Below are positions 54,937 through 64,000 of a stretch of DNA of 64,000 bases, piece by piece (the first letter of the stretch is position 1; each line of letters opens with the position of its first letter). The notes under the pieces were generated by a model. The model was not told the origin of the DNA. It did not search any database and was given only the letters and a program-made list of their open reading frames with translations. Source of the stretch: Schistocerca nitens (Eukaryota > Arthropoda > Insecta > Orthoptera > Acrididae); NCBI RefSeq assembly GCF_023898315.1, contig NC_064616.1:709495389-709559388 (forward strand), written 5' to 3'. The position numbers and the translations under genes are program-made.

Positions 54937-56358
54937 CACTCCTGGAAATTGAAATAATAACACCGTGAATTCATTGTCCCAGGAAGGGGAAACTTTATTG
55001 ACACATTCCTGGGGTCAGATACATCACATGATCACACTGACAGAACCACAGGCACATAGACACAGGCAACAGAGCATGCACAATGTCGGCACTAGTACAG
55101 TGTATATCCACCTTTCGCTGCAATGCAGGCTGCTATTCTCCCATGGAGACGATCGTAGAGATGCTGGATGTAGTCCTGTGGAACGGCTTGCCATGCCATT
55201 TCCACCTGGCGCCTAAGTTGGACCAGCGTTCGTGCTGGACGTGCAGACCGCGTGAGACGACGCTTCATCCAGTCCCAAACATGCTCAATGGGGGACAGAT
55301 CCGGAGATCTTGCTGGCCAGGGTAGTTGACTTACACCTTCTAGAGCACGTTGGGTGGCACGGGATACATATGGACGTGCATTGTCCTGTTGGAACAGCAA
55401 GTTCCCTTGCCGGTCTAGGAATGGTAGAACGATGGGTTCGATGACGGTTTGGATGTGCCGTGCACTATTCAGTGTCCCCTCGACGATCACCAGTGGTGTA
55501 CGGCCAGTGTAGGAGATCGCTCCCCACACCATGATGCCGGGTGTTGGCCCTGTGTGCCTCGGTCGTATGCAGTCCTGATTGTGGCGCTCACCTGCACGGC
55601 GCCAAACACGCATACGACCATCATTGGCACCAAGGCAGAAGAGACTCTCATCGCTGAAGACGACACGTCTCCATTCGTCCCTCCATTCACGCCTGTCGCG
55701 ACACCACTGGAGGCGGGCTGCACGATGTTGGGGCGTGAGCGGAAGACGGCCTAACGGTGTGCGGGACCGTAGCCCAGCTTCATGGAGACGGTTGCGAATG
55801 GTCCTCGCCGATACCCCAGGAGCAACAGTGTCCCTAATTTGCTGGGAAGTGGCGGTGCGGTCCCCTACGGCACTGCGTAGGATCCTACGGTCTTGGCGTG
55901 CATCCGTGCGTCGCTGCGGTCCGGTCCCAGGTCGACGGGCACGTGCACCTTCCGCCGACCACTGGCGACAACATCGATGTACTGTGGAGACCTCACGCCC
56001 CACGTGTTGAGCAATTCGGCGGTACGTCCACCCGGCCTCCCGCATGCCCACTATACACCCTCGCTCAAAGTCCGTCAACTGCACATACGGTTCACGCCCA
56101 CGCTGTCGCGGCATGCTACCAGTGTTAAAGACTGCGATGGAGCTCCGTATGCCACGGCAAACTGGCTGACACTGACGGCGGCGGTGCACAAATGCTGCGC
56201 AGCTAGCGCCATTCGACGGCCAACACCGCGGTTCCTGGTGTGTCCGCTGTGCCGTGCGTGTGATCATTGCTTGTACAGCCCTCTCGCAGTGTCCGGAGCA
56301 AGTATGGTGGGTCTGACACACCGGTGTCAATGTGTTCTTTTTTCCATTTCCAGGAGTG
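54937..56358 (-). mobile_element. Intact Tc1-like transposon, copy 4 (family I), nested in a LINE
   Basis: The element is 1422 bp with TA at 54935-54936 and 56359-56360. The left end is CACTCCTGGAAATTGAAATA and the complemented right end CACTCCTGGAAATGGAAAAA. It lies between the LINE's GPLLF and FADD blocks, in the same strand orientation as the LINE. Confidence 0.95.
55092..56114 (-). CDS. Tc1-like DDE transposase, 340 residues, uninterrupted
   Basis: The frame is complete from MPRQRGREPY to GGYTLY, with Asp155, Asp244 and Glu277. This copy has more private changes than copy 3: Cys for Arg in ERGCIVGM, Leu for Arg next to the first catalytic Asp (SDESLF), His for Tyr in SARHIQT, and Tyr for His in DNARPY just after the second catalytic Asp. 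The last one affects a residue shared by the other copies and by the mariner here, so activity may be reduced despite the open frame. Confidence 0.9.
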   Translation of the reverse strand: MPRQRGREPYVQLTDFERGCIVGMREAGWTYRRIAQHVGREVSTVHRCCRQWSAEGARARRPGTGPQRRTDARQDRRILRSAVGDRTATSQQIRDTVAPGVSARTIRNRLHEAGLRSRTPLGRLPLTPQHRAARLQWCRDRREWRDEWRRVVFSDESLFCLGANDGRMRVWRRAGERHNQDCIRPRHTGPTPGIMVWGAISYTGRTPLVIVEGTLNSARHIQTVIEPIVLPFLDRQGNLLFQQDNARPYVSRATQRALEGVSQLPWPARSPDLSPIEHVWDWMKRRLTRSARPARTLVQLRRQVEMAWQAVPQDYIQHLYDRLHGRIAACIAAKGGYTLY

Positions 56359-57510
56359 TATATATTGTGAATAGCAACGGTCCTACGACACTCCCCTGCG
56401 GCACACCTGAAATCACTCTTACTTCGGAAGACTTCTCTCCATTGAGAATGACATGCTGCGTTGTGTTATCTAGGAACTCTTCAATCCAATCTCAGAATTT
56501 GTCTGATAGTCCATATGCTCTTACTTTGTTCATTAAACGACTGTGGGGAACTGTATCGAACGCCTTGCGGAAGTCAAGAAACACGGCATCTACCTGGGAA
56601 CCCGTGTCTATGGCCCTCTGAGTCTCGTGGACGAATAGCGCAAGCTGGGTTTCACACGATCGTCTTTTTCGAAACCAATGCTGATTCCTACAGAGTAGAT
56701 TTCTAGTCTCCAGAAAAGTCATTATACTCGAACATAATACGTGTTCCAAAATTCTACAACTGCTCGACATCCCTTCTTGAAAACGGGGATGACCTGGGCC
56801 CTTTTCCATTCTTGTGGAACGCTGCGCTCTTCTAGAGACCTACGGTACACCGCTGCAAGAAGGGGGGCAAGTTCCTTCGCGTACTCTGTGTAAAATCGAA
56901 CTGGAATCCAATCAGGTCCAGCAGCCTTTCCTCTTTTGAGCGATTTTAATTCTTTTTGTATCCCTCTGTCATCTAGTTCGATATCTACCATTCTGTCATC
57001 TGTGCGAAAATCTAGAGAAGGAACTACAGTGCAGTCTGCCTCTGTGAAACAACTTTGGAAAAAGACATTTAGTATTTCGGCCTTTAGTCTGTCATCTTCG
57101 GTTTCAGTACCATTTTGGTCAGAGAGTGTCTGGACATTTTGTTTTGATCCACCTACCGCTTTGACATAAGACCAAAATCTCTTACGATTTTCTGCCAAGT
57201 CAGTACATAGAACTTTACTTTCGAATTCGTTGAACACATAGCCCTCCTTACACTACATTTCGCTTCGTGTGACTTTTGTTTGTTTGTAAGGCTTTGGCTA
57301 TGTTTATGTTTGCTGTGAAGTTCCCTTTGCTTCCTTATCAATTTTCTAACTCGGTTGTTGTACCACGGTGGCTCTTCTCCATCTCTTACGATCTTGCTTG
57401 CCACATACTCATCTAATGCATATTGTACGACGGTTTTGAACTTTGTCCACTGATCCTCAACACTATCTGTACTTGAGATAAAACTTTTGTGTTGGAAATA
57501 TTGTAGGTCA

Positions 57511-58299
57511 GAGTTTTGTACCTGGAGGATAGTGTACCTACGAACACGTGATGTTTCCAGATCGGTATTTCTACCTAGTGACTGATTTTAGAATCACACT
57601 ACTTAATGCGCACCAGAAACCGCCATAAACTGTTACCAGCATTTTCTACTGTCCCTTTTCTGAGAAATGAGGCTGTGTTTAGTGCATCGTTTGTAAATAC
57701 TACGAATTCTACATAGTTAAGTGCTGTATAATATACCGAAGTTATCTGAGGATATTATTAATTCTTCAGTTACAGAGTTTTATAGTGAGTAAAATCTTGT
57801 ATATTTCTTAAAACTACTGGCATAGCGTATGGACAATTAAGCCATATTCGTCAGTCATGCACCACCTTTTACCTTGAAAAGGAAGGTCTTCTACCACGGA
57901 AAACGTGATATTTGCAAATGAACTGAGTTTCTTTAAAGTCTTAAAAATTTTCCCTCTCATAAAAATGGAAAGTTTTCTTAGTTGCCAGTAGTTTCTATTT
58001 CAAAATGTTTTTATCTTGTAAATGGTTTTTCATTATACTTCTTCTTAATTAGATTTAATTTACTGATTATTAGCGTATGGCAGAGTAATAACGTAACGTA
58101 TACACTCTTAAATGCAGTATTGACAAGATTTTCCGACAGTAACTTATTAACATTTGAATAGAATATATATTCCTAGGTACATGACCATGTTGTACCTGTA
58201 ACAGTTTTCCAACTTCCTTTCGGATGAATTGTTGCAATCTTAGAAAAAGACTGCTGTATGCATAAAGTGAATGCTATTATTGAAAATGGAATAAGAAAA
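57511..58299. other. Unassigned AT-rich stretch
   Basis: No recognised element or gene. Confidence 0.4.
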
Positions 58300-58822
58300 C
58301 ACGCTGACGAAAAGAAAATCGCAACAGCAAAAAATAATTCGTGTAGAGTAATGAAATTTCGGGAATACATTTTTCTGTGTAACATATTTGATTGATTAAC
58401 ATTGCAGGATCATAGTTTAATGTAAGATCGAGATAGGCCATTGCAAATGTGATATGCTGTTACGTTAATAATCAGTGTAGCCGCCAGACTGTTGCATGCA
58501 AACATTCAAACCTGCATGTATTGTGTAGCGCAGGTGCCGGAAGTCAGTTTGTGGGATGGAGTTCCATGCCTATTGCACTTCGATGGTCAATGCAGGGACG
58601 GATAATGTTAGTTATGGATGACGCTAGAGTAGTCATTCGATGATGTTCCATAACTGCTCGATTGGAGACAGATCTGATGATCGAACAGACCAATGCAACA
58701 TATCGACACTCTGTAGAGCATGTTGGGTTACAATGGTCGCACGTGGGCGAGCGTTATCCGGTTGGAAAACACCCCCTGGAATGCTGTTCATGAATGGCAG
58801 CACACCAGGTCGAGCTACCAGA

Positions 58823-59021
58823 GCCGGCCGGGGTGGACGAGCGGTTCTAGGCGCTACAGTCTGGAACCACGCGACCGCTACGGTCGCATGTTCGAATCCT
58901 GCCTCGGACATGGATGTGTGTGATGTAGTTAGGTTAGTTAGGTTTAAGAAGTTCTAAGTTCTAGGGGACTGATGACCTTAGAAATTAAGTCCCATAGTGC
59001 TCAGAGCCATTTGAACCATCT
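58823..59021 (+). mobile_element. tRNA-headed SINE, type A, inside family W
   Basis: Complete: head GCCGGCCGGGGTGGACGAGC, B box drifted to TGTTCGAATCCTGCC. Flanks GAGCTACCAGA (58812-58822) and GAACTACCAGA (59022-59032) differ at one base. Confidence 0.93.
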
Positions 59022-59509
59022 GAACTACCAGATTGAGGTACATATTTGTAGTCAGGGTGCATTGGATAACCACGAGAGTGCTCCTGATGTCATACGAAAT
59101 CTCACCCCAGACCATAACTGGAGGTGTATGTCCAGCGTGTCTAGCACGCAGACAGGTTGGTTGCAGTACCTTAACCGGCTTTCTTCGAACCAACACACGG
59201 TCATCACTGGCACCGAAGCAGAACCAGCTTTCATCAGGAAACACAACAGACCTCCGCCGTGCTCTCTCTCCAACGAGCTCTCGCTTGACACCACTGAAAT
59301 TGCAAATGGCGGTGCTTTGAGGTCAGTGGAATGCACGCTATAGGACGTCTGTCGTAAAGTTCGTTGTGCCACTGTGGTGCCAACTGCTGCTCAAATTGCT
59401 GTTGCTGGCAGTACGATGCACCAGAACCATACACCAAATACGATTGTCTTTTCTCTCGGTAGTGACACGTGTCCGCGAACATACATTCCCGTGACCACTG
59501 TTGCCAGCG

Positions 59510-59706
59510 CGGAATTAGCCGAGCGGTCTGGGCGCTGCAGTCATGGACTGTGTGGCTGGTCCCGGTGGAGGTTCGAGTCCTCCCTCGGGCATGGGTGTGT
59601 GTGTTTGTCCTTAGGATAATTTAGGTTAAGTAGTGTGTAAGCTTAGGGACTGATGACCTTAGCAGTTACGTCCCATAAGATTTCACACACATTTGAACAT
59701 TTTTGA
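59510..59706 (+). mobile_element. tRNA-headed SINE, type B, inside family W
   Basis: Head CGGAATTAGCCGAGCGGTCT, B box GGTTCGAGTCCTCCC, body CTTAGGATAATTTAGGTTAA and tail to CATTTTTGA. ACTGTTGCCAGCG is repeated exactly on both sides (59497-59509; 59707-59719). Confidence 0.95.
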
Positions 59707-60067
59707 ACTGTTGCCAGCGGTCATGCACAATGCCTATATTCCTGCCAAGTCTTTCTGCAATATCGCAGAAGGAACATCCATCTTCTCGTAGCCCTATTGA
59801 ACAACCTCGTTCAAACTCAGTCAGGTGTTGATAATGGCGTCTTTGTCAGCTCAAAGCATTCATGACAGTTACATTGTGTCTTTAAAGCAAACCTGATTTG
59901 CGTCCCTGTAGTTGCGCTACTGGAGTCTCTGTTATGCGACTGGCGCGAAAATTCAACAGACATCACCTTTCAGATGTAGAAACACGCTTATCAACTTTCG
60001 CTTATATCGCAGAACTCCTTCTTGGTGTTGCGATTTTTTTGCCGTCAGTGTATATTAAACTCCTATT

Positions 60068-60251
60068 TCAAAAATGTTCAAATGTGTGTGAAATCTTATG
60101 GGTCTTAACTGCTAAGGTCATCAATTCCTAAGCTTACACACTACTTAACCCAAATTATCCTAAGGACAAACACACACACCCATGCCTGAGGGAGGACGCG
60201 AACCTCCGCCGGGACCAGCCGCACAGTCCATGACTGCAGCGCCTTAGACCG
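60068..60251 (-). mobile_element. tRNA-headed SINE, type B, just outside family W
   Basis: The complement runs from GGTCTAAGGCGCTGCAGTCA to CACACATTTGAACA; the outermost head is missing. AAACTCCTATT flanks both sides exactly (60057-60067; 60252-60262). Confidence 0.93.
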
Positions 60252-60479
60252 AAACTCCTATTACAGACTAGCCTAGCAGGAGAAGTCTGTAAGGTGTTCC
60301 GCGGTGGAACACTCCTCATATTCAAAACACAATCGACCACAAGCATAGACACAGGAAACAAATGTTCACTGGACAGAATACTCGCCGCCCCCTTAAAAGA
60401 ATTCATTGTTCACTTTGGTCGTCGGTAGTGTAGAACTTATACCAGGCGCTTGTGTTAGCCTTCACAACGGACGGAAGTG

Positions 60480-61440
60480 TGTAAGTGCCAGTCGGTTATG
60501 GAGAAACAGCGCATTAAGATGGGTCGACATAGAGACTTGACAGAATCGCAGAAAGGAACTACCATTCATACGTGGCCATGAGAACACCGTGAATGAAGTT
60601 GCCTGATTTGTTGGTGTTTCAATGCGGACTGTACAACGTTTCTAGAACGAGTGGTCTACCACTCGCAGCTATGTAACACGGCGTAGGTGCTGTGCTCGTA
60701 AAAGATCCTAACCGACAAATACTGGAGACGAGTGTCGCGTCTTGTCAGTGACAGTTTCAAACGCGACTGGAATAACTGTTGTCAGTGAATGCAGGTCAAT
60801 CTCAATCAGCTTCCGAGCGTTCATTGTGAAGGGAACGGTATTCGGTAGATATCTGGAGTCGGGTACCTCACGAAAGGCCATTACTCACATCGACACACAA
60901 ATATGCACATCTTCAGTGGGACAGTCAATACAGAAACTGGACAGTAGCTGACTGGAGCCGTGTAGTGTAGTCGACGGGTCGGGATTTTGCTGTTTTTCAA
61001 ATGTTGCAAAGGGGTTGACTGCACTGATAGGCCAATGAGGTGTTTAACCCGTGGTGTGTGGAGAGTGTAGATCAGGCCCGACGTGGTTCTGTTATGTTTT
61101 GGGGCTGGTTTTCTAACCACGATTTGGACCCAGACATTCATGTTACCATGAACATGACCAGGATGTTTGTTTCAACAGTCTAGGTGACCAAGTATCTTGT
61201 ACAATATTATGACAAGTATGCTGTTGGCATACCCGTCTTCCAAGAAGTACACGGACAATATCCGTGTGTACAGGCCGCTTGCGTACGTCAATGCTCAGAC
61301 GATAAAACGCAACAAACAATATTCCTCCAATTTGGCATCTAATAAAAAAATGGCTTGAACTGGATATGGCATACTGAACAAACTTGCAGACTCTCCCTTG
61401 CCGAGTTGAGGCTAGATGTTGTGTTACGCGGTATTAGCGT
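60480..61440 (+). pseudogene. Probable Tc1-like transposase relic
   Basis: Plus-strand frames show GRHRDLTESQKGTTIH near 60520 (a Tc1-style DNA-binding start) and RPDVVLLCFGAGFLTT near 61080 (compare the VMVWG block), in plausible order and spacing, and a decayed C-terminal region. Catalytic residues and terminal repeats were not located. The solo LTR lies immediately to the right. Confidence 0.4.
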
Positions 61441-61457
61441 GATGTCGCCTTTGGGTG

Positions 61458-61940
61458 TGTGGTGTCACCGCCAGACACCACACTTGCTAGGTGGTAGCCT
61501 TTAAATCGGCCGCGGTCCGTTAGTATACGGCGGACCCGCGTGTCGCCACTGTCAGTGATAGCAGACCGAGCGCCACCACACGGCAGATCTAGAGAGACGT
61601 CCTGGCACTCGCCCCAGTTGTACAGCCGACGTTCATAGGAATGGTTCACTGACAATTACGCTCTCATTTGCCGAGACGATAGTTAGCATAGCCTTCAGCT
61701 ACATTTGCTACGACCTAGCAAGGCGCCGTATTCAATTGATATTGAGATTCTATTAATGTATCATCAAGAGCGATGTTCTACAAATGTGGATTAAAGTTAA
61801 TTATTCCAGAAGCTACGTACTTTTCTTTATAGCATTCATTACGTATCCTGTTTCAGACCTCACGCCAGCCTGCGTGAGTTTAAGCGCGTGCCTTTCGGCT
61901 TCCTCTCATTGTGTCTAGGCTGTCTTGTCTAGACACAACA
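61458..61940 (+). mobile_element. Solo LTR, 483 bp, with perfect 5-bp target duplication
   Basis: It begins TGTGGTGTCACCGCCAGACA and ends TCTAGACACAACA, with TG...CA termini. GGGTG lies directly on both sides (61453-61457 and 61941-61945). The first 26 bases fold back on themselves (GTGGTGTC with GACACCAC). There is no second LTR, primer site or coding region nearby, so the internal part was lost by LTR-LTR recombination. ATTAAA near 61790 could be the polyadenylation signal. I recall this LTR as abundant in locusts. Confidence 0.88.
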
Positions 61941-62089
61941 GGGTGGCTGTCTTTTTTCCGGTGTACTTAACGTAAATTTTAGCCATTAAAGCCTTAAATC
62001 TTGTTAACATGATTGTGTCAGAGATATAATAACTGTGGCAAAATAAATTATAATTGTAAAAAGTCGTGTAAGTATCCTCAATACCTCTT

Positions 62090-63400
62090 ACAACATCTGT
62101 AGCAAAATAATAAACGGAAGACTAGGAAATATCTCGGATATAATTTTAACGGAGGAGCAAGCAGGTTTCCGAAAGTGAAAATCATACATAGATGACGTTT
62201 TTGCACTGAAACAGATGTTTCAAAAGAGACGAGAATTTAATCTGGATACTCACCTTGCATTTGTGGATTATGAAAAAATATTTGACAGAATTCAGAGAGA
62301 CAAACTACGGGCAATAATCGAAAAAAGAGAAATCCCTAAACATATGATCCAAGTCACAAAAAGCCTATAAATGAACACCAGAATTAGAAATGACCCGGTT
62401 AAAGACATATCACCTGAATTACAAACAAATCAAGGTTTGCCGGCTGCGGTGGTCGAGCGGTTCTGGCGCTGCAGTCCGGAACCGCGGGACTGCTACGGTC
62501 GCAGGTTCGAATCCTGCCTCGGGCATGGGTGTGTGTGATGTCCTTAGGTTAGTTAGGTTTAAGTAGTTCTAAGTTCTAGGGGACTTATGACCACAGCAGT
62601 TGAGTCCCATAGTGCTCAGAGCCATTTGAACCATTTTTTGAAATCAAGGTTTAGAATAATGGTTCAGCTTATCATCAACATTATTCAATATCTATATAGA
62701 TGACACGACCAGAGAATGGATAAAAGATAGAACAACATCAGTCATAAACACTGGGAGAAATAAATAAACTAGTTACTCGCGGATGATCATGTTATCATAC
62801 AACATAACGAAGATAAATCACAAATAACATTACATAAACTAAACGAGATAAGTGCAAGTTACAGTCTGACTATATCCATAAATAAAACGAAAACAGTGGC
62901 CTTTTAGATATTCCGCCAGTACAGGTAGCCCATTTCAAGTATTTAGGATGTGTCATATCGTGTGACCAAGATATGGATATACAGAAAAAAATTAACGCTT
63001 ACTAGCATATAAGTGGGACAATAAGAAGAACAATTAAGGCTAAAACAAGAAAAGAGACGCAACTGAAATTTTACAAAGACATGGCAATTCCTACTTTACT
63101 TTGGCGCAGAAAGTTGGACACCGAGAAATAAAGATTTACGGCAACTAGAAACATCAGAAATTGAATTTCTTAGATCTGTGAAAGGCTTCAAAAGGCAATC
63201 CAGTATAAAGTAAAATGTAGTGAACGTGTAATCTGTATGTCACCAGAGAGAATTCCTAAATTAGAAATGGATTATACACCACGAGGCAAGAGAACTATGG
63301 GAAGACAGACGATGAGATGGTGAGACCGCAACTGACCGTAGATCTAACCCTGGAGTGGCAGAAGAACAAGAAAAATGATTCTCTTCGGAGAACGCAAAGA
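62090..63400 (+). pseudogene. RTE-like LINE reverse transcriptase relic
   Basis: Visible in order: INGRLGNISDIILTEEQAGF, LDTHLAFVDYEKIFDRIQRD (first Asp block, about 62250), a SINE, then SLSSTLFNIYIDD (about 62670-62705), a decayed active-site block SRMIMLSYN (about 62780), KYLGCV (about 62940) and a C-terminal GRQTMRW (about 63300). Stops are frequent. The 5' part and 3' tail are not defined. It is a different family from the RTE copies at 6-10 kb. Confidence 0.6.
62439..62640 (+). mobile_element. tRNA-headed SINE, type A, inside the RTE-like relic
   Basis: Complete from GCCGGCTGCGGTGGTCGAGC to CATTTTTTG, with intact B box GGTTCGAATCCTGCC. AAATCAAGGTTT is repeated exactly on both sides (62427-62438; 62641-62652). 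Little drift suggests a young insertion. Confidence 0.95.
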
Positions 63401-64000
63401 ACTATTCGTGGCTGTAGTTCACATAGAAACTCCGTCTGCAAAGTTAGTCGTGATCAGATGCATTTCGTTCTTATGACTGTCCTTCGATATAACGTTTCGT
63501 CGAGATAAGTGGAGACACATAGCTGGACATAATTTCACGTAACTGAAGAATATCGAGTGTAATGCAACGATCACAAAAAGTAACGCGTGACACACACGTT
63601 TGTCAGCAAATTAACTGTCGTGCAAGGATTCAGCAAAATGATCGCGAAAAATTTACAAATCCCCAGGCAGGTTGTGCTAAATGTCACACTCTCTCTCCTA
63701 GCAAAGGACGTCTCTCGGCTCGAACAGAAATTTGTTTTGAAACATTTGTATTCACAGGCATCTCACATATCTAACCACGCCTGCGACAGATTGTGATTAT
63801 GTTGCTCTTTGTTTGTACACAACACCGGTTGCAGTCTTCGAAGAGGCGGGAGATGTTGGAGATTGGGTGGCAATACGCCCGCCAGTCGGCTACCTCAGCA
63901 GGTAGTTGACGCGTTTAGAATACGTATGTCAGTATTGTCATACATTTGCAGCAAAGATTAACGAAACCGTTAATGTTGGAAACGTATTAAATATGTTGCA
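63401..64000. other. Unassigned right flank
   Basis: Short frames only; no recognised element. Confidence 0.4.

Larger units (their letters stand above)
54144..57404 (-). pseudogene. CR1-group reverse transcriptase, split by a DNA transposon
   Basis: From 57404: EEPPWYNNRVRKLIRKQREL, then KRFWSYVKAVGGSKQNVQTL, KGKAAGPDWIPVRFY, EWKRAQVIPVFKKG, a frameshift (about 56770), NQHWFRKRRSCETQLALFV, AVFLDFRKAFDTVPHSRLM (first Asp block, about 56560) and GVPQGSVVGPLLF (about 56400). After the insertion: LRLFADDAVVY (FADD about 54890) with a stop near 54860, then NLNVDKCNVLRINRKKDPLS, INYLGAGIRSDRKWNDHI, RPLLEYCSPVWDPYQIGL and a basic C terminus ending at 54144. The endonuclease is absent. Confidence 0.85.
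54081..57510 (-). mobile_element. CR1-group LINE, 5'-truncated, interrupted by copy 4 of family I
   Basis: The 3' end is marked by TCTACATCTACATCT repeats (54081-54096 on the plus strand), as at 40.5 kb. The fragment starts after the endonuclease, runs through the whole reverse transcriptase and ends in a short 3' UTR. The DNA transposon at 54937-56358 splits the reverse transcriptase. Without it the fragment is about 2.0 kb. Confidence 0.85.
58633..59850 (-). pseudogene. Family W Tc1-like transposase
   Basis: On the minus strand: PIACIPLTSKHRHLQFQWCQ (end of DNA-binding region, about 59340), MFPDESWFCFGASDDRVLV (first Asp, about 59230), RHAGHTPPVMVWGEISYDIR (about 59110), then after the SINE PGGVFQPDNARPRATIVTQH (second Asp, about 58770) and SSDLSPIEQLWNIIE (Glu, about 58660). 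Spacing between the last two is 32 residues, as in family I. Frameshifts and stops are present, and the SINE at 58823 splits the catalytic domain. Confidence 0.8.
58300..60050 (-). mobile_element. Tc1-like transposon relic (family W) with two SINE insertions
   Basis: Ends: CGCTGACGAAAAGAAAATCG on the left and, complemented, CACTGACGGCAAAAAAATCG on the right, followed by TA (60051-60052). The left TA is not preserved. SINEs lie at 58823-59021 and 59510-59706. Without them the length is about 1.35 kb, normal for Tc1. Confidence 0.82.

Noticed and set aside
1..64000. CRISPR arrays, operons, riboswitches or a prokaryotic origin
   Set aside because: The content is wholly of eukaryotic transposon type. 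Dispersed repeats have target duplications and no regular spacer structure.

Overview
The window looks like transposon-dominated nuclear DNA of a large-genome insect, most likely an acridid grasshopper or locust (Schistocerca-like). That identification is an inference: the repeat families (tRNA-headed SINEs with a conserved tail, Tc1-like elements, RTE and CR1-like LINEs, a TGTGGTGTC...ACAACA LTR) match what I remember of polyneopteran genomes, and no search was run. I see no complete host gene. One 145-bp segment on the minus strand (51953-52097) has good splice signals and could be a host exon. There is no CRISPR array, operon or other bacterial feature.

Layout: 0.7-4.4 kb, a degenerate R4/Dong-type LINE set in an AAT microsatellite. 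4.7-5.4 kb, a MITE and two SINEs. 6.1-9.8 kb, three RTE-type LINE fragments. 9.8-12.5 kb, two abutting Tc1-like relics, the second split by a solo LTR with a perfect 5-bp target duplication. 14.8-16.2 kb, a 5'-truncated CR1-like LINE with a clean reverse transcriptase frame. 16.7-18.0 kb, a mariner. 19.1-19.6 kb, a long imperfect inverted repeat. 20.2-21.6 kb, intact Tc1-like copy 1. 21.7-24.0 kb, Tc1-like and jockey-like relics. 24.9-27.8 kb, a dead Tc1-like element (family Z) with copy 2 of the intact family inside it. 28.7-29.6 kb, a Ty3/gypsy reverse transcriptase relic. 30.9-32.6 kb, a CR1 relic. 33.2-39.3 kb, a near full-length CR1-like LINE with both ORFs, carrying intact Tc1-like copy 3. 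40.2-44.4 kb, a nest of a Tc1-like element holding a LINE and a SINE, followed by two family Z copies. 44.7-49.6 kb, an L1/Tx1-like LINE holding three SINEs. 49.7-51.2 kb, an unclassified element with long terminal inverted repeats. 52.8-53.4 kb, an internally deleted mariner. 54.1-57.5 kb, a LINE interrupted by intact Tc1-like copy 4. 58.3-60.3 kb, a Tc1-like relic with SINEs in and beside it. 60.5-63.4 kb, a Tc1-like relic, a solo LTR and an RTE-like relic with a SINE.

The liveliest component is one Tc1-like family (about 1422 bp) present four times. All copies have matched termini, TA target duplications and an uninterrupted 340-residue DDE transposase, differing from each other at only a few residues; copy 2 has lost its stop codon. 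Three of the four sit inside older transposons, so the order of insertion can be read directly. The transposases of this family and its relatives have 30 or 32 residues between the second and third catalytic residues, fewer than the 34 usual for Tc1.

At least 17 SINE insertions lie across the window, many with perfect 11-13 bp target duplications. They share a central domain and tail while using different tRNA-like heads. They depend on LINE machinery for movement, as MITEs and deleted mariners depend on a full-length transposase. The window therefore records layered parasitism among elements and not a host pathway.
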